From: Streptomyces cylindrosporus
GTDB lineage: Bacteria > Actinomycetota > Actinomycetes > Streptomycetales > Streptomycetaceae
Reading direction: 5' to 3'
Length of the DNA: 64,000 nt
NCBI RefSeq assembly: GCF_022698165.1
Contig: NZ_JALDAY010000001.1
Coordinates: 310,001-374,000 of the forward strand
Shown here: one piece after another, positions 30,604 to 39,851 of the stretch
Numbering within the stretch: position 1 is the stretch's first letter
Layout: each line of letters opens with the position of its first letter
Notes under the pieces: model-generated
What the model was told of the DNA's origin: nothing
Database searches by the model: none
Seen by the model: the letters and a program-made list of their open reading frames with translations, nothing else
Translations under genes and position numbers: made by a program

Positions 30604-31784
30604 TTCTCCTGAGCCGCACACTCCTCGTCACCTTCGCCCTCCTCACCCCCCTCACCGCGACCACGCCCGCCTCCGCCTCCACGGGCTGCGCGTCCTCCGT
30701 CCCGTACGTGTCGGGGGAGGGCGGCTACGACACCTACCGCATCCCCGCGACCGTCACCACCCGGCGCGGCACCGTCCTCGCCTTCGCCGAGGGGCGCCAC
30801 AACAGCGCCGCCGACTCCGGCCACATCGACGTCGTCCTGCGCCGCTCCCGGGACGGTGGCTGCACCTGGGACCCGATGCGGGTGGTAGCCGCCGGGAACG
30901 GCGACACCCGGGGCAACCCGGCGCCCGTCGTCGACCCGCACACCGGTGCGATCGTCCTCGTCACCTCGTACAACAGCGGAGCCGTGACCGAGGGTCAGAT
31001 CATGCGCGGCGAGGTCACGGCGGAGCAGAGTCGCCGGGTGTTCGTGCAGCAGAGCCGGAACGACGGGCTGAGCTTCTCGGCGCCGCGGGACATCACGGCC
31101 GAGGTGAAACGGGCGGACTGGCGGTGGTACGCCACCGGGCCCGGCCACGCGGTCGCGCTGACCCGCGGCCCGCACGCCGGGCGCCTGGTCGTCCCCGCCA
31201 ACCACTCCGTCGCCCCGCCGGCCGGCTCCACCGACACCGGCCAGGAGGCCAGGTACTACGGCGCCCACGCCATCTACAGCGACGACGGCGGCGACACCTG
31301 GCACATCGGCTTCGTCGACGGCGCCCACGACGGATACGCCAACCCCAACGAGTCGACGGCCGCCGAACTCCCCGACGGCCGCCTCTACTTCAGCTCCCGC
31401 GACCAGAGCGGCACCAGCGTCGGCAACCGCCTCGATGCCTACTCCAGCGACGGCGCGGAGAGCCTCGACCACCCCTACGCCATTCAGCCCACCCTGAACG
31501 ACGTCCCGGTGGTGGAAGGCAGCGTCCTCCAACTCCGTGCCCCGGACGCCCCGTTGCTGTTCTCCGGCCCGTCCGTGCCGACGGTCCGCCAGTCGATGGC
31601 GATCTGGCGCAGCACGGACCAGGGGGCGACCTTCACCAAGGTGCTGACGCTCAGTCAGCAGCGGGCGGCGTACTCGGACTTGGTGCAGGTGGGCTGGAAG
31701 ACGGTCGGGGTCCTGTACGAGACGGGGGCGTCGGGGCCGTACGACACGATCGAGTTCCGGCGCCTGCCCGCGGACACCTTCTAG
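30600..31784 (+). CDS. Secreted exo-sialidase (GH33-like)
   Basis: A 394-residue protein with signal peptide (MILLSRTLLVTFALLTPLTATTPASAS) and a six-bladed propeller sialidase domain. The YRIP motif (DTYRIPATV) supplies the first catalytic arginine. Three Asp boxes are visible: SRDGGCTW, SDDGGDTW and STDQGATF. NPNESTAAELPDGRLYFSSRD resembles the catalytic Glu/Arg strand. It should release terminal sialic acids outside the cell. The GTG overlaps the response regulator stop, and its stop shares CTAG with the convergent aldolase gene. Confidence 0.86.
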   Translation: MILLSRTLLVTFALLTPLTATTPASASTGCASSVPYVSGEGGYDTYRIPATVTTRRGTVLAFAEGRHNSAADSGHIDVVLRRSRDGGCTWDPMRVVAAGNGDTRGNPAPVVDPHTGAIVLVTSYNSGAVTEGQIMRGEVTAEQSRRVFVQQSRNDGLSFSAPRDITAEVKRADWRWYATGPGHAVALTRGPHAGRLVVPANHSVAPPAGSTDTGQEARYYGAHAIYSDDGGDTWHIGFVDGAHDGYANPNESTAAELPDGRLYFSSRDQSGTSVGNRLDAYSSDGAESLDHPYAIQPTLNDVPVVEGSVLQLRAPDAPLLFSGPSVPTVRQSMAIWRSTDQGATFTKVLTLSQQRAAYSDLVQVGWKTVGVLYETGASGPYDTIEFRRLPADTF

Positions 31785-32707
31785 AGGAGACCCGCCGCCG
31801 CGAGGAACTTGCCGACCCGCTCGGTCTCCTCCGGTGACAGCGGCACCTGGGGTTCCGCCGTCGCCGGGCAGTCGATGATCCCGCGCAGGTGCAGCGCCGC
31901 CTTGAAGGCGCCCAGCGCCGACGAACTGCCGCCCATCCGCGCGGGATCGCCGGCGCCCACCAGCTTGAACAGGGCGCACAGCCGCTCCTGTTCGGCCCGC
32001 GCCCGCTCCCGGTCCCCGGCCCGGCACAGCCGGTCGAGGCGGACGTACCCGTGCGGGTCGACGTTGGCGAGCCCGGGCACGGCACCGTCGGCGCCGAGCG
32101 CGAGCGCCGAGTCGACGACCAGCTCAGACCCGGTCAGCACGCTGAAGCGGGGCAGCCCCCGGGCGCCGGTGACGACCTCCCGGAACCCGGCCAGGTCCCC
32201 GCTGGAGTCCTTGAGCCCGGCGAGCGTCCCGTCGGCCGCGAGCTCCAGCACCAGGTCGGCCGGCAGCTTGCTGTGCACGGCGACCGGGATGTCGTAGGCG
32301 ATGACGGGGACCGGGGAAGCGGCGGCGATCAGCCGGAAGTGGCGGGCGATCTCGGCGGGGTGGGTGCGGGTGTAGAAGGGCGCGGTCACGACCACCGCGT
32401 CCGCGCCGGCCGCCGTCACGGCCTCGACGTGGTCCAGGACCCTCGGGGTCGTCATGTCGATGGCCCCGGCGAGCACGGGGAGCTGCCGGCCCACATGGGC
32501 CACGACCGACTCCACGACCAGCCTGCGCTGCCGGTCGCGCAGATAGGCCGCCTCCGACGACGAACCGAGCACGAACAGCGCGTGCACCCCGCCCTCCACC
32601 AGATGGTCGACCAGCCTGAGCAGGGAGGGGACGTCCACCTCGCGGTCCGGTGTCAGGGGCGTGCAGACGGGTGGTACGACACCGGTCAGCGGGGAGGGGA
32701 AGGTCAT
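31781..32707 (-). CDS. DHDPS-family aldolase, possible N-acetylneuraminate lyase
   Basis: A 308-residue class I aldolase. Substrate loop GSSSEAAYL, catalytic tyrosine in VIAYDIPVAVHSK and Schiff-base lysine in LAGLKDSSGDL are intact. A sialidase and an ABC importer flank it, so N-acetylneuraminate lyase is the most attractive role. The substrate loop is GSSSE rather than the GSTGE of well-studied lyases, so another 2-keto-sugar acid is possible. It overlaps the ATPase gene by 4 bp and is the last gene of the transporter operon. Confidence 0.82.
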   Translation of the reverse strand: MTFPSPLTGVVPPVCTPLTPDREVDVPSLLRLVDHLVEGGVHALFVLGSSSEAAYLRDRQRRLVVESVVAHVGRQLPVLAGAIDMTTPRVLDHVEAVTAAGADAVVVTAPFYTRTHPAEIARHFRLIAAASPVPVIAYDIPVAVHSKLPADLVLELAADGTLAGLKDSSGDLAGFREVVTGARGLPRFSVLTGSELVVDSALALGADGAVPGLANVDPHGYVRLDRLCRAGDRERARAEQERLCALFKLVGAGDPARMGGSSSALGAFKAALHLRGIIDCPATAEPQVPLSPEETERVGKFLAAAGLL

Positions 32708-33723
32708 GAGGGCTCCCTGGGGGCGTTCTGGCGCACGAGGTCGTGGGTCGCCTCGTCCTCCTCCACAGGATGGTGGCAGCGGTAGCGGTGAGGCGGTGTC
32801 GACGCGGCCGAGAAACCGGGCATTTCCGCCGCACAGACCTGGTCCGCCTTCCAGCAGCGGGTGCGGAACGGGCAGCCGCTGGGCGGATGCGTCGCCGACG
32901 GCACCGGGCCGGTCAGCGGGATCGGATCGATCGGGTGCAGCAGGCCGGGGGTGGCCGAGAAGAGGGCACGGGTGTACGGGTGCCGGGCCCGGTCGGTGAC
33001 GTCGGCGGCCGGGGTCTCCTCGACGATCCGGCCGAGGTACATGGTGATCACGCGGTCGCTCATCCGCCGTATCGTCTGGATGTCGTGCGAGACGAACACC
33101 AGGGCCAGGCCGAGGCGTTCCTTCAAGTCGAGCAGGAGGTTGAGGATCTGGGCCCGCACGGACACGTCCAGCGCGCTGGTCGGCTCGTCGGCGACCACCA
33201 GGCCGGGGTCGAGGGCCAACGCCCGGGCGATGGCGACGCGTTGGCGCTGGCCGCCGGAGAGCCGGCCGGGCAGTGCGTCCGCGAGGGCACGGGGGAGGCC
33301 GACGAGCGCCATCAACTCCCGTACCCGCTCCTCGCGTTGGCTCTTCGTGCCGCGGTCGTGCACGTCCAGCGGGTCGCGCAGGATCTGGCGGACCGGGAGT
33401 CGGCGGTTCAGGGCGGTGGACGGGTCCTGGAAGATCATGCCGGTTCCGGCGCCGACGGCGGCCCGGCGTTCGGCGGGCGGCATCGACCACAGGTCGCGGC
33501 CCCGGTAGGAGACCGTGCCGGCGGTCGGGCGCTGGATGCCGACCAGCACCTTGGCCAGCGTCGACTTGCCGCAGCCGGACTCGCCGACCACACCGACCGT
33601 CTCGCCGGGCGCGACGGCGAGGTCGGCGCCGGTCAGGGCGTACACCCGGTCCCGTGCGAACAGGCCGCCGCTGCGGGCCTTGTGGACCACATGGGTGTCG
33701 GTCAGCTCGACGATCGCGTTCAC
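32704..33723 (-). CDS. Peptide-type ABC transporter ATPase (DppF/OppF-like)
   Basis: A 339-residue ATPase with Walker A GESGCGKST, Q-loop FQDPSTALNRR, signature LSGGQRQRV and Walker B LVVADEPTSALD. The C-terminal oligopeptide-transporter domain contains GCPFRTRCWKADQVC, a probable Fe-S or zinc cluster segment. The GTG start overlaps the upstream gene stop. It partners with the ATPase fused to the second permease. Confidence 0.93.
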   Translation of the reverse strand: MNAIVELTDTHVVHKARSGGLFARDRVYALTGADLAVAPGETVGVVGESGCGKSTLAKVLVGIQRPTAGTVSYRGRDLWSMPPAERRAAVGAGTGMIFQDPSTALNRRLPVRQILRDPLDVHDRGTKSQREERVRELMALVGLPRALADALPGRLSGGQRQRVAIARALALDPGLVVADEPTSALDVSVRAQILNLLLDLKERLGLALVFVSHDIQTIRRMSDRVITMYLGRIVEETPAADVTDRARHPYTRALFSATPGLLHPIDPIPLTGPVPSATHPPSGCPFRTRCWKADQVCAAEMPGFSAASTPPHRYRCHHPVEEDEATHDLVRQNAPREPS

Positions 33724-35690
33724 TGCACGGCCTCCGAGGTGACGAGCTCGACCGCCGGGTGGTGACAGGCCGCGGTGTGGGTGGGGGTGCCGAGGAGGTC
33801 CGGCGGGGTGGTCCGGCAGAGCTCGGTGGCGAGCGGGCAGCGGTCGGCGAAACGGCACCCGGCCGGGAAGTCCGCGGGGGAAGGGACGACACCCTTGATC
33901 TGGGTCATCCGTTCCTCGGCCGACTCCAGCGAGAGCACGCTGCCGAGCAGGCCGCGGGTGTAGTGGTGGGCGGGCGCCTCCACCAGGTCGGCGGTCACGC
34001 CGGTCTCCACGATCTGCCCGCCGTACATCACCACCACCCGGTCGGTGACGTCGGCGACCAGCGCGAGGTCGTGGGAGACGAGGATCAGCGCGAAGCCCAG
34101 CTCCTCGCGCAGCCGCAGCAGCAGTTCCATCACCTGCGCCTGCACGGTCACGTCCAGCGCGGTCGTCGGCTCGTCGGCGACGATCAGCTTCGGGTCGCGG
34201 GACAGCGCCATGGCGATCAGGACGCGCTGGCGCTGGCCGCCGGAGAGTTCGTGCGGGTAGCTGCGCAGGGTGCGGTCGGGATCGAGGCCGACGAGGGCGA
34301 GCAGTTCGGCGGGGCCCCGGCGGCCACCACGCCGTACGACCTGCTTGAGCTGGGCGCGGATGGTCATCGCCGGGTTCAGGGAGGACAGGGCGTCCTGGTA
34401 GACCATCGCCATCTCGTGCCCGAGCAGCCGCCGCCGCACCCGCATCGGCTCGGCGAGCAAGTCCCGCTGATTGAAACGGACTTGACCACGCACCCGGGCA
34501 CCCCTGGGCTGCAGCCCCATGACGGTGAGCGCGGTGAGCGACTTCCCGCACCCCGACTCGCCGACCAGGCCCAGGACTTCACCGGGCTGCACTTCGAAGC
34601 TGATGCCGTCCACGATGTCCACGCCGCCGTGGCGCCCGTCGAAGCCGACGGCGAGGTTCTCGACGGCCAGTACTGGTTGCTGTCCCTCGGGCAGGACGCG
34701 GGCCCTCGCACGGAGTCTCCCGGCCGCGGCTGCGAGGCTGGGCAGTTGCAACACCTCACCGCTCCCGGGCTCCGGCGCCTCCAACCGGTCGGTCACCTCC
34801 CCTTGGGAGACCTCGCGGGCCGCCGGCGCGGCCCACGCGTCCGACACTCCCTCGGACAGGATGTTCAACGCCAGGACGGTGAACAGGATCAGCAGGCCCG
34901 GGAAGACGGTCGCCCACCAACCCCCCGTCAGCACCATGTTCTTGCCGTCCGAGATGACACTGCCCCACGACGGGTCCGGCGGCCGCACCCCCGCCCCGAT
35001 GAACGACAGCGACGCCTCGAACACGATCGCCTCGGCGACCTGCACCGTGCAGAAGACCAGGATCGGCGCGAGGCAGTTGACCGCCACATGGCGTACGACG
35101 ATGTGGGGAGTACGGGCGCCGATGACCCGTTCCGCCGTCACGTAGTCCTCGCCGTACTGGTCGAGGACGTTCGCCCGTACGACCCGTGCCACCGGCGGTG
35201 TGAACAGGAACGCGATCGCGCAGATCAGCACCGTGAGCCCGCCGCCGAAGACGGCCACCAGCACCGCGGCGAGCGCGATGCCCGGGAACGCCATCACCAC
35301 GTCCAGGCAGCGCATCAGCGTCTCGTCGACGCCCTTGCGGGAGGTCGCCGCGACCGCGCCGATCAGCGCCCCCACGACCAGCGCGAGCGCCGTCGCGCCC
35401 AGGCCGATCGCGAGGGACCAGCGGGCCCCGTACATCAGCCGGCTCATGATGTCCCGGCCGAGGCTGTCCTGGCCCATCCAGTGCTCGGCGGACGGGTGCC
35501 CGGTGCCGTCGACGGGGGCCTGCTGGTCGAGCGGGTCGTGCGGTGCGAGGAGCGGCGCGAAGACCGCCACCAGCACCACGAGGGCGAGGAAGCAGACGGC
35601 GACCTTCGACGGCAGCGGCAGCCGGCGCCAGCCGCGCAGGCGGAGGCCCGGTCGCGAGAGGGCTTCGGTGAGCCGTGCGCGCGTGAACAT
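33720..35690 (-). CDS. Fused ABC permease-ATPase (DppC-DppD type)
   Basis: A 656-residue fusion. Residues ~1-300 are a DppC-like permease with about six helices and the EAA-loop (CLDVVMAFPGIALAAVL and RVIGARTPHIVVRHVAVNCL). Residues ~325-656 are an ATPase with GESGCGKSLT, LSGGQRQRVLIAMAL and LIVADEPTTALD, ending in GCRFADRCPLATELC. The ATG overlaps the upstream permease stop (TGATG). Fusion of these two subunits is uncommon but known in peptide/nickel-type importers. Confidence 0.92.
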   Translation of the reverse strand: MFTRARLTEALSRPGLRLRGWRRLPLPSKVAVCFLALVVLVAVFAPLLAPHDPLDQQAPVDGTGHPSAEHWMGQDSLGRDIMSRLMYGARWSLAIGLGATALALVVGALIGAVAATSRKGVDETLMRCLDVVMAFPGIALAAVLVAVFGGGLTVLICAIAFLFTPPVARVVRANVLDQYGEDYVTAERVIGARTPHIVVRHVAVNCLAPILVFCTVQVAEAIVFEASLSFIGAGVRPPDPSWGSVISDGKNMVLTGGWWATVFPGLLILFTVLALNILSEGVSDAWAAPAAREVSQGEVTDRLEAPEPGSGEVLQLPSLAAAAGRLRARARVLPEGQQPVLAVENLAVGFDGRHGGVDIVDGISFEVQPGEVLGLVGESGCGKSLTALTVMGLQPRGARVRGQVRFNQRDLLAEPMRVRRRLLGHEMAMVYQDALSSLNPAMTIRAQLKQVVRRGGRRGPAELLALVGLDPDRTLRSYPHELSGGQRQRVLIAMALSRDPKLIVADEPTTALDVTVQAQVMELLLRLREELGFALILVSHDLALVADVTDRVVVMYGGQIVETGVTADLVEAPAHHYTRGLLGSVLSLESAEERMTQIKGVVPSPADFPAGCRFADRCPLATELCRTTPPDLLGTPTHTAACHHPAVELVTSEAVQ

Positions 35691-36649
35691 CAGGACGCTT
35701 CCCTCAGTCGCGGGTTGACCAGCAGATACAGCACGTCGATGACGAGGTTGACGACGACGAACCCGGTCGCGGTGGTCAGGACGACTCCCTGCACCACCGC
35801 CGGGTCCCCGTTCTTCACGGCGTCGATCATCAGCTTGCCCATGCCGGGCAGCGAGAAGATCGTCTCGATGACGACCGCGCCGCCCAGCAGATAGCCGACG
35901 CGCAGGCCGAGGACCGTGAGGGGGTTCATCAGCGCGTTGCGCAGCACGTTGCGGCCCACGACCACCCGCGGCGGCAGCCCGCTCCCGATCGCCGTACGGA
36001 CGTAGTCCTTGTCGAGCTCCTCCACCACCGACGTCCGTACGATCCGCGTCAGTTGGGCCGCGACCGGGAGGGACAGGGCGAGGGCGGGCAGGGTCATGGT
36101 CCGCAGCCAGCCGGTGAAGGAGTCGGCCGGGTTGATGTAGCCGCCGGTCGGGAACCAGCCGAGGTCGACCGCCAGGTACTGGATCATCAGCAGCGCCAGC
36201 CAGAACCCGGGCGCGGCGACTCCGGTGAGGGAGACGACGCGGATGATCTGGTCGGGGAGGCGGTCCCGGTAGATCGCGGCCGTCACCCCGCCCACCAGCG
36301 ACAGCACGACCGCGATTCCCAGGCCCAGGAAGGTGAGTTGGAGGGTGAGCGGCAGCGCGGTGGTGATCTGGTCGAGGACCGGGGCGCGGGTGAGGGTGCT
36401 GGTTCCCATGTCCCCCTGGAGCAGGTCGCCGACGAAGTGGACGTAACGCACGGGCAGCGGGTCGAGCAGGCCGTGCTGCTCGCGGAAGTCGTGCAGTTGC
36501 TGCGGGGTGGGGTTCGCCCCCTGGAAGAACGCGGACGCCGGGTCGACGTCCGAGAACCGCATCACCAGGAACACGAACAGCACGATGCCGAGCATCAGCG
36601 GCACCAGCAGGGCGACGCGGCGGAGCAGGATCCGGACGACGGCGATCAC
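35690..36649 (-). CDS. ABC transporter permease (DppB type)
   Basis: A 319-residue permease with N-terminal LLRRVALLVPLMLGIVLFVFLVMRF, the DppB family opening, and about six membrane segments. The EAA-like loop is present (DYVRTAIGSGLPPRVVVGRNVLRNA). The GTG start lies 10 nt after the binding-protein stop. It forms the translocation pore with the permease half of the fused protein. Confidence 0.93.
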   Translation of the reverse strand: MIAVVRILLRRVALLVPLMLGIVLFVFLVMRFSDVDPASAFFQGANPTPQQLHDFREQHGLLDPLPVRYVHFVGDLLQGDMGTSTLTRAPVLDQITTALPLTLQLTFLGLGIAVVLSLVGGVTAAIYRDRLPDQIIRVVSLTGVAAPGFWLALLMIQYLAVDLGWFPTGGYINPADSFTGWLRTMTLPALALSLPVAAQLTRIVRTSVVEELDKDYVRTAIGSGLPPRVVVGRNVLRNALMNPLTVLGLRVGYLLGGAVVIETIFSLPGMGKLMIDAVKNGDPAVVQGVVLTTATGFVVVNLVIDVLYLLVNPRLREAS

Positions 36650-36659
36650 GGGCGCGCCC

Positions 36660-38258
36660 CTAGACCCATTTGGCCTGGAGGAGATTGATGCCGGGGTACG
36701 GCTGTGCCCTTATGCCGGTGAGCCTGCGCGGGTCCCAGGCGGTCATCAGCTCGTTGTGCACGACCGGGTAGAGCACGGCCTGTTCGGCGACGACGTCGAT
36801 GTAGTCCTGGATCATCGCCTTCTTCTTGTCCGCGTCGGGTTCCTGGGTGGCCCGGTCCATGTCCTTGAAGAGCTGCTTGGCGATGGCGTTGTCGGCCCAA
36901 CGGGTGTAGCCCATCCAGATGTTGGTGGGCCCGTAGTTGTAGTGCATGATCAGGTCGGCGTCGAGGCCGAACTGGTTGGGGTTCGAGGCGGCCGCGACCA
37001 CCTGGTAGTCCTGCTTCTGGTCCATCTTGGTGAAGACGGCGGTCGTCTCCTGCGGGGAGAGGGTCGTCTTCACGCCGATCGCGTCCCAGGAGGACTTGAT
37101 GGTCGGCAGGCAGTCGACGATCCAACTCACGTTCACCGCAAGGACGTTGATCTTCAGGTTCTTCACCCCGGCGGCCTTCAGCAGCGCCTTCGCCTTGTCG
37201 GGGTCGTAGTCGTAGACGGTCTTCGCGCGCCGGTAGCTGGGGTTGCCCTCGTTGAGGAACGACGACGACGGCTTGCCGTGCCCCTTGAGCGCGACCTCGA
37301 CCATCTTGTCGGTGTCGATGGCGTAGTGCAGCGCCTGCCGCACCCGTACGTCGTCGAAGGGCTTGTGCTTGGTGTTGAACATCAGGAACAGGTTGTTCAT
37401 CCCGGCCCCGCCCGCGACCGACAGACCACCGCTCCTGAGCTGCTCGATGTTGGCGTACGGGATGTTGTCGGAGATCTGGGCGCCCGCGCTGGCACCGGAG
37501 ATCCGCGCCACGCGCGGGGCCGCGTCCACGATCGTCAGCCAGTTCATCCTGGCGAAGGCGGGCTTGCGCGGGCCGTTGTAGTCCTCGAAGGCGGCGAAGG
37601 TGGTGTTCGACTTCGGGTGGTGCGCGGTCTGCCGGTACGGCCCCGAGCCGACCGCGAGCCCCGCGATCGCCTTGTCCCAGGCGCCGGGCCGCGAGAAGAC
37701 GTGCTTCGGCATGATCTTCGCCAGGGTCAGCCTCGAAAGCCCGTCCGGGAAGGGGAACTTGAGCACCAGCTCGACGGTCGACGCGTCGACCTTCCGCACC
37801 TCTTTCAGCCAGCTCGCGAAGAAGCCCTTGGCGAGGGTCTGGGTCTTCGGGTCGAGGATCCGGTCGAAGACGAAGACGACGTCGTCGGCGGTGACGGGCT
37901 TGCCGTCGTGGAACCTCGCACCCGCCCGCAGCGTGAACCGCCAGGTCGTGGCCTTCGGATCCTTCGGCACCTCGGTCGCCAGCGCGGCGTACGGCTCGCG
38001 GGAGATCGGGTCGGTGTCGAGGAGTCCCTCGTAGATGTGGTTGTTGGCCGCCATGCAGAAGGCGGACGCCGTCTGGGTGGGGTCCCAGCTGCCGTCGTTG
38101 CCGTAGCCGATGACCGCGGTCAGGGTGCGGTCCTTGCCGCCGCCGGTGCCGGTGTCGTTCGTGGACTGGGGCCCGGAGGAGCAGGCCGACAGCGACGCGG
38201 AGACGGCGGCGGCCGCGCTCAGGGCGCCGGTGTGCTTCAGGAAGGTCCGGCGGTGCAC
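36660..38258 (-). CDS. ABC transporter substrate-binding lipoprotein (family 5)
   Basis: A 532-residue SBP_bac_5 protein. From GTG 38258, with GGAGGA upstream, it begins MHRRTFLKHTG..., a twin-arginine signal with lipobox LSAC, so it is an exported, lipid-anchored binding protein. The longer reading from ATG 38282 has no RBS. Body features include YEGLLDTDPISREPYAALATEVP and TWRFTLRAGARFHDGKPVTADDVVF. Ligands are normally peptides, nickel or oligosaccharides. Context suggests sialic acid or sialylated glycans. Confidence 0.92.
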   Translation of the reverse strand: MHRRTFLKHTGALSAAAAVSASLSACSSGPQSTNDTGTGGGKDRTLTAVIGYGNDGSWDPTQTASAFCMAANNHIYEGLLDTDPISREPYAALATEVPKDPKATTWRFTLRAGARFHDGKPVTADDVVFVFDRILDPKTQTLAKGFFASWLKEVRKVDASTVELVLKFPFPDGLSRLTLAKIMPKHVFSRPGAWDKAIAGLAVGSGPYRQTAHHPKSNTTFAAFEDYNGPRKPAFARMNWLTIVDAAPRVARISGASAGAQISDNIPYANIEQLRSGGLSVAGGAGMNNLFLMFNTKHKPFDDVRVRQALHYAIDTDKMVEVALKGHGKPSSSFLNEGNPSYRRAKTVYDYDPDKAKALLKAAGVKNLKINVLAVNVSWIVDCLPTIKSSWDAIGVKTTLSPQETTAVFTKMDQKQDYQVVAAASNPNQFGLDADLIMHYNYGPTNIWMGYTRWADNAIAKQLFKDMDRATQEPDADKKKAMIQDYIDVVAEQAVLYPVVHNELMTAWDPRRLTGIRAQPYPGINLLQAKWV

Positions 38259-38313
38259 GGTTCCTCCAGCGAAGAGTGCCATCGGGAAGTTTCAGCGGAG
38301 CGAGAGGAGATAC

Positions 38314-38326
38314 GACGTCCTACGTC
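38314..38326. promoter_or_regulatory. GntR/FCD-type operator candidate
   Basis: GACGT-CCT-ACGTC is an inverted repeat 56 nt upstream of the binding-protein GTG, in the divergent gap. Streptomyces FCD-type regulators often bind GACGTC-containing repeats. It is the best candidate site for the adjacent regulator. Confidence 0.5.
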
Positions 38327-38496
38327 CTGTTCGTCAGGCGCGACCATAGGAGGGGCACAGGGGGCGGTCAAGGGATCGCACACGAATGGCGTAGCTGCCA
38401 GAGGTCGGGCCAATGACGGCGTGAAATGGCGGGAGTTGGTGCACGTCAGTGCGGGAGGTGGGACGTGGGACGTCCGGCGCGCGTACGATGCGGCGC

Positions 38497-39261
38497 ATGT
38501 CCGAGCGGCCCAGGAGTGCGGCGACCGGGAACCATGCCGGGAACCAGGAGTCCAGGAACAGCCGGGTGCGGCGCGAGGTCGTGCAGCTCATCCTCGATCG
38601 CAAACTCCGGCCGGGCGCCGCGCTGCCCACCGAGACCGAGCTGATGGAGGATCTCGGTGTCAGCCGCAACTCGGTGCGGGAGGCGTTGAAGGCGCTCCAG
38701 GCGCTCGACATCGTGGAGATCAGACACGGTTACGGCACGTACGTCGGGCAGGCCTCGCTCACTCCGCTGGTCGACGGGCTGACCTTCCGCACGCTCGCCC
38801 GGCACGACGACGACACCGGGGCGCTGGCCGAGATCCTTCAGGTGCGGGAGGTGCTGGAGGAGGGGCTGCTGCGGCGGGTGGCCGCGCTGCTGACCGACGC
38901 GGAGCTGGACCGGCTGGAGGCGGTGGTCGACGGCATGGAGGCGGCGGGGCGGGCGGGGCGGCCGTTTCCCGAACTCGACCGGGAATTCCACGAGTTGCTC
39001 TACGCGCCGCTGGGCAACGCGCTGGTGCCGCAGCTGCTGGGCGCGTTCTGGACGGTGTTCCGCCGGGTCCTGGGGGTGCGGGGGCGGGGCGACGGGCCGG
39101 CGCCCGACGTCACGGTGGGGCGGCACCGGGACATCGTGACCGCGCTGCGCGCCCGGGATGTCGAGGGCGCGCAGCGGGCCATGGCCGTGCATTTCCGTGG
39201 GATCGAGCAGAGGGCCGCCAAGGCCTGTCCGGCGGATCAGGCCGCGGAACAGGGACGGTGA
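38497..39261 (+). CDS. GntR-family (FadR/FCD type) regulator
   Basis: A 254-residue protein with an N-terminal winged helix (VRREVVQLILDRKLRPGAALPTETELMEDLGVSRNSVREALKALQALDIVEIRHGYGTYV). The C-terminal all-alpha FCD domain (ILQVREVLEEGLLRR ... DREFHELLYAPLG ... RHRDIVTALRARD) has metal/ligand-binding histidines. ATG 38497 gives the usual N-terminal length. It is divergent from the importer operon and likely represses it, with a sugar acid such as N-acetylneuraminate as inducer by analogy to NanR. Confidence 0.92.
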   Translation: MSERPRSAATGNHAGNQESRNSRVRREVVQLILDRKLRPGAALPTETELMEDLGVSRNSVREALKALQALDIVEIRHGYGTYVGQASLTPLVDGLTFRTLARHDDDTGALAEILQVREVLEEGLLRRVAALLTDAELDRLEAVVDGMEAAGRAGRPFPELDREFHELLYAPLGNALVPQLLGAFWTVFRRVLGVRGRGDGPAPDVTVGRHRDIVTALRARDVEGAQRAMAVHFRGIEQRAAKACPADQAAEQGR

Positions 39262-39323
39262 CTCATCGGCGCCGGTGAGCGGAGCTTGGCGCGTGCAGCT
39301 GCAAGGCGGAGGGTGCCCTGGCC

Positions 39324-39746
39324 CTAGGCCGCGGTCAGCTGGGCCGCGATGGAAGCGCCGTCCAGCCAGACGTTCTCCCTGGAGATCCTGCCGTTCTTGA
39401 ACTCGAAGACGTGCAGCATCCGGAAGGTGATCCTGCGGTCGTTGCCCGGGATGCCCATGAACTCGCCGGTGACCACCGCGGTGATCAGGTCCTCGACCGT
39501 CGCCGCGTCGTCGGAGTAGTACGTGTGCGTGCGCTGCGACCTCTCCACGCGCAGGTCCTTGACCAGCTGCTCGTACCGCTCCAGCGCGGCCGGGATCCCG
39601 CGGATCGGGTCGCCCGGGAAGCCGACCACGTCGTGCTCGACGTCGTCGGTGTACGAGGCGACCGCCTCGCCCGGGTCGCCGTGCTCCTCGGCCAGCATGT
39701 GGGATCCGATCAGGGCTTCCATTTCGGCAGGTGTGATGGTGCCCAT
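39324..39746 (-). CDS. SnoaL/NTF2-like polyketide cyclase-family protein
   Basis: A 140-residue NTF2-fold protein (MLAEEHGDPGEAVASYTDDVEHDVVGFPGDPIRG ... FEFKNGRISRENVWLDGASIAAQL) of the ester cyclase/SnoaL-like group. Such proteins isomerise or bind small hydrophobic molecules. It is divergent from a TetR gene with a clear palindrome between them, so it is probably the target of that repressor. Confidence 0.85.
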   Translation of the reverse strand: MGTITPAEMEALIGSHMLAEEHGDPGEAVASYTDDVEHDVVGFPGDPIRGIPAALERYEQLVKDLRVERSQRTHTYYSDDAATVEDLITAVVTGEFMGIPGNDRRITFRMLHVFEFKNGRISRENVWLDGASIAAQLTAA

Positions 39747-39817
39747 GGGGGCACCCCCTCTCGCTCATGCCGCACCCGAAGGGCACGGCCCCCGTTTCTG
39801 AGACAGTGCTACCGTAA

Positions 39818-39833
39818 TGAGAAAACTCTCTCA
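39818..39833. promoter_or_regulatory. TetR operator candidate
   Basis: TGAGA-AAACTC-TCTCA is an inverted repeat in the 105-bp divergent gap, 19 nt before the TetR ATG and close to the SnoaL promoter. It is probably autoregulatory. Confidence 0.6.
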
Positions 39834-39851
39834 CAACAAGAGGAAATTCTC

